Source: CAZONU01 sp965370045
GTDB taxonomy: Bacteria; Planctomycetota; SZUA-567; JAKLDR01
Assembly (NCBI GenBank): GCA_965370045.1
Contig: CBDUSI010000002.1
Coordinates: 21,604-85,603 of the forward strand
Reading direction: 5' to 3'
DNA: 64,000 nt
Position 1 is the first letter of the stretch. Every line of letters starts with the position of its first letter. Below are positions 63,924 to 64,000 of the stretch, piece by piece. Position numbers and translations under genes: made by a program. A model generated the notes under the pieces. The model made no database searches and was not told where the DNA came from. It saw nothing but the letters and a program-made list of their open reading frames with translations.

Positions 63924-64000
63924 CCTTATGTGCGGGCAGGACGGGCTGCTAGAGCAATTTAAGTATGTGTAACGAATTGCCGATAAAGGAAGTATGCCAG
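63924..64000. other. AT-rich end of window
   Basis: 77 bases with no complete gene. The last 50 bases are AT-rich and may be the control region of a gene beyond the window. Confidence 0.4.

Overview
The window is GC-rich bacterial chromosome with short intergenic gaps, frequent 1-41 nt gene overlaps and several TTG or GTG starts. It contains no rRNA, tRNA or CRISPR that I can see. A tetratricopeptide protein carrying two RNA-polymerase alpha-CTD-like domains, paired secretin-like proteins with poly-aspartate tracts, secreted C25-type peptidase and polysaccharide-active families, and a CxxC plus two-helix small membrane protein together suggest a Planctomycetota or wider PVC-type uncultured lineage. 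That placement is inference from protein families, not a measured phylogeny.

Layout. 1-368: lipoprotein alpha/beta hydrolase cut by the window edge. 451-4357: aspC-like aminotransferase, greA, pheA and aroF (phenylalanine/aromatic pathway). 4391-6845: four tandem pilin-like paralogues. 6884-15437: a tight housekeeping run tpiA, secG, yicC, gmk, rpoZ-like, coaC, coaB, dut, uppP, ftsK. 15438-19501: a foreign-looking island with an HTH gene and a single-chain nuclease-methylase-specificity restriction-modification protein of visibly lower GC. 19649-21606: zinc-ribbon membrane protein and an ADP-ribosylglycohydrolase-like enzyme. 21685-37163 (mostly minus strand): an exo-rhamnogalacturonan-lyase-like protein and a GH123-like lipoprotein, a C25 (gingipain-type) peptidase coupled to a giant four-repeat surface protein, an HTH-response regulator with a consensus promoter, and a beta-propeller/PKD protein. 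37525-45058: FMN-binding TPR protein, ANKH-like MATE/MOP transporter, cupin, a 41-aa small ORF, STAS protein, GT9 glycosyltransferase, ruvA, and the TPR/alpha-CTD protein. 45059-45888: a Y1 (RAYT) transposase beside what looks like a nitrilase-family gene stump.

46049-63923 is one long plus-strand locus bounded by a promoter and a strong terminator: PilM-like ATPase-fold protein, PilO-like protein, a proline-rich single-pass protein, two secretin-like proteins, two TPR proteins (1308 and 394 aa), ExbB and two ExbD. It contains outer-membrane channel candidates and a proton-motive-force motor but no PilB/PilT/GspE ATPase, no PilC/GspF and no prepilin peptidase. I regard this as the best candidate for an undescribed system: a secretin machine energised by ExbBD rather than by a cytoplasmic ATPase. 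The four pilin-like proteins at 4391-6845, which keep pilin core sequence but lack a recognisable prepilin cleavage motif, may be related to it or not; the sequence does not settle that.
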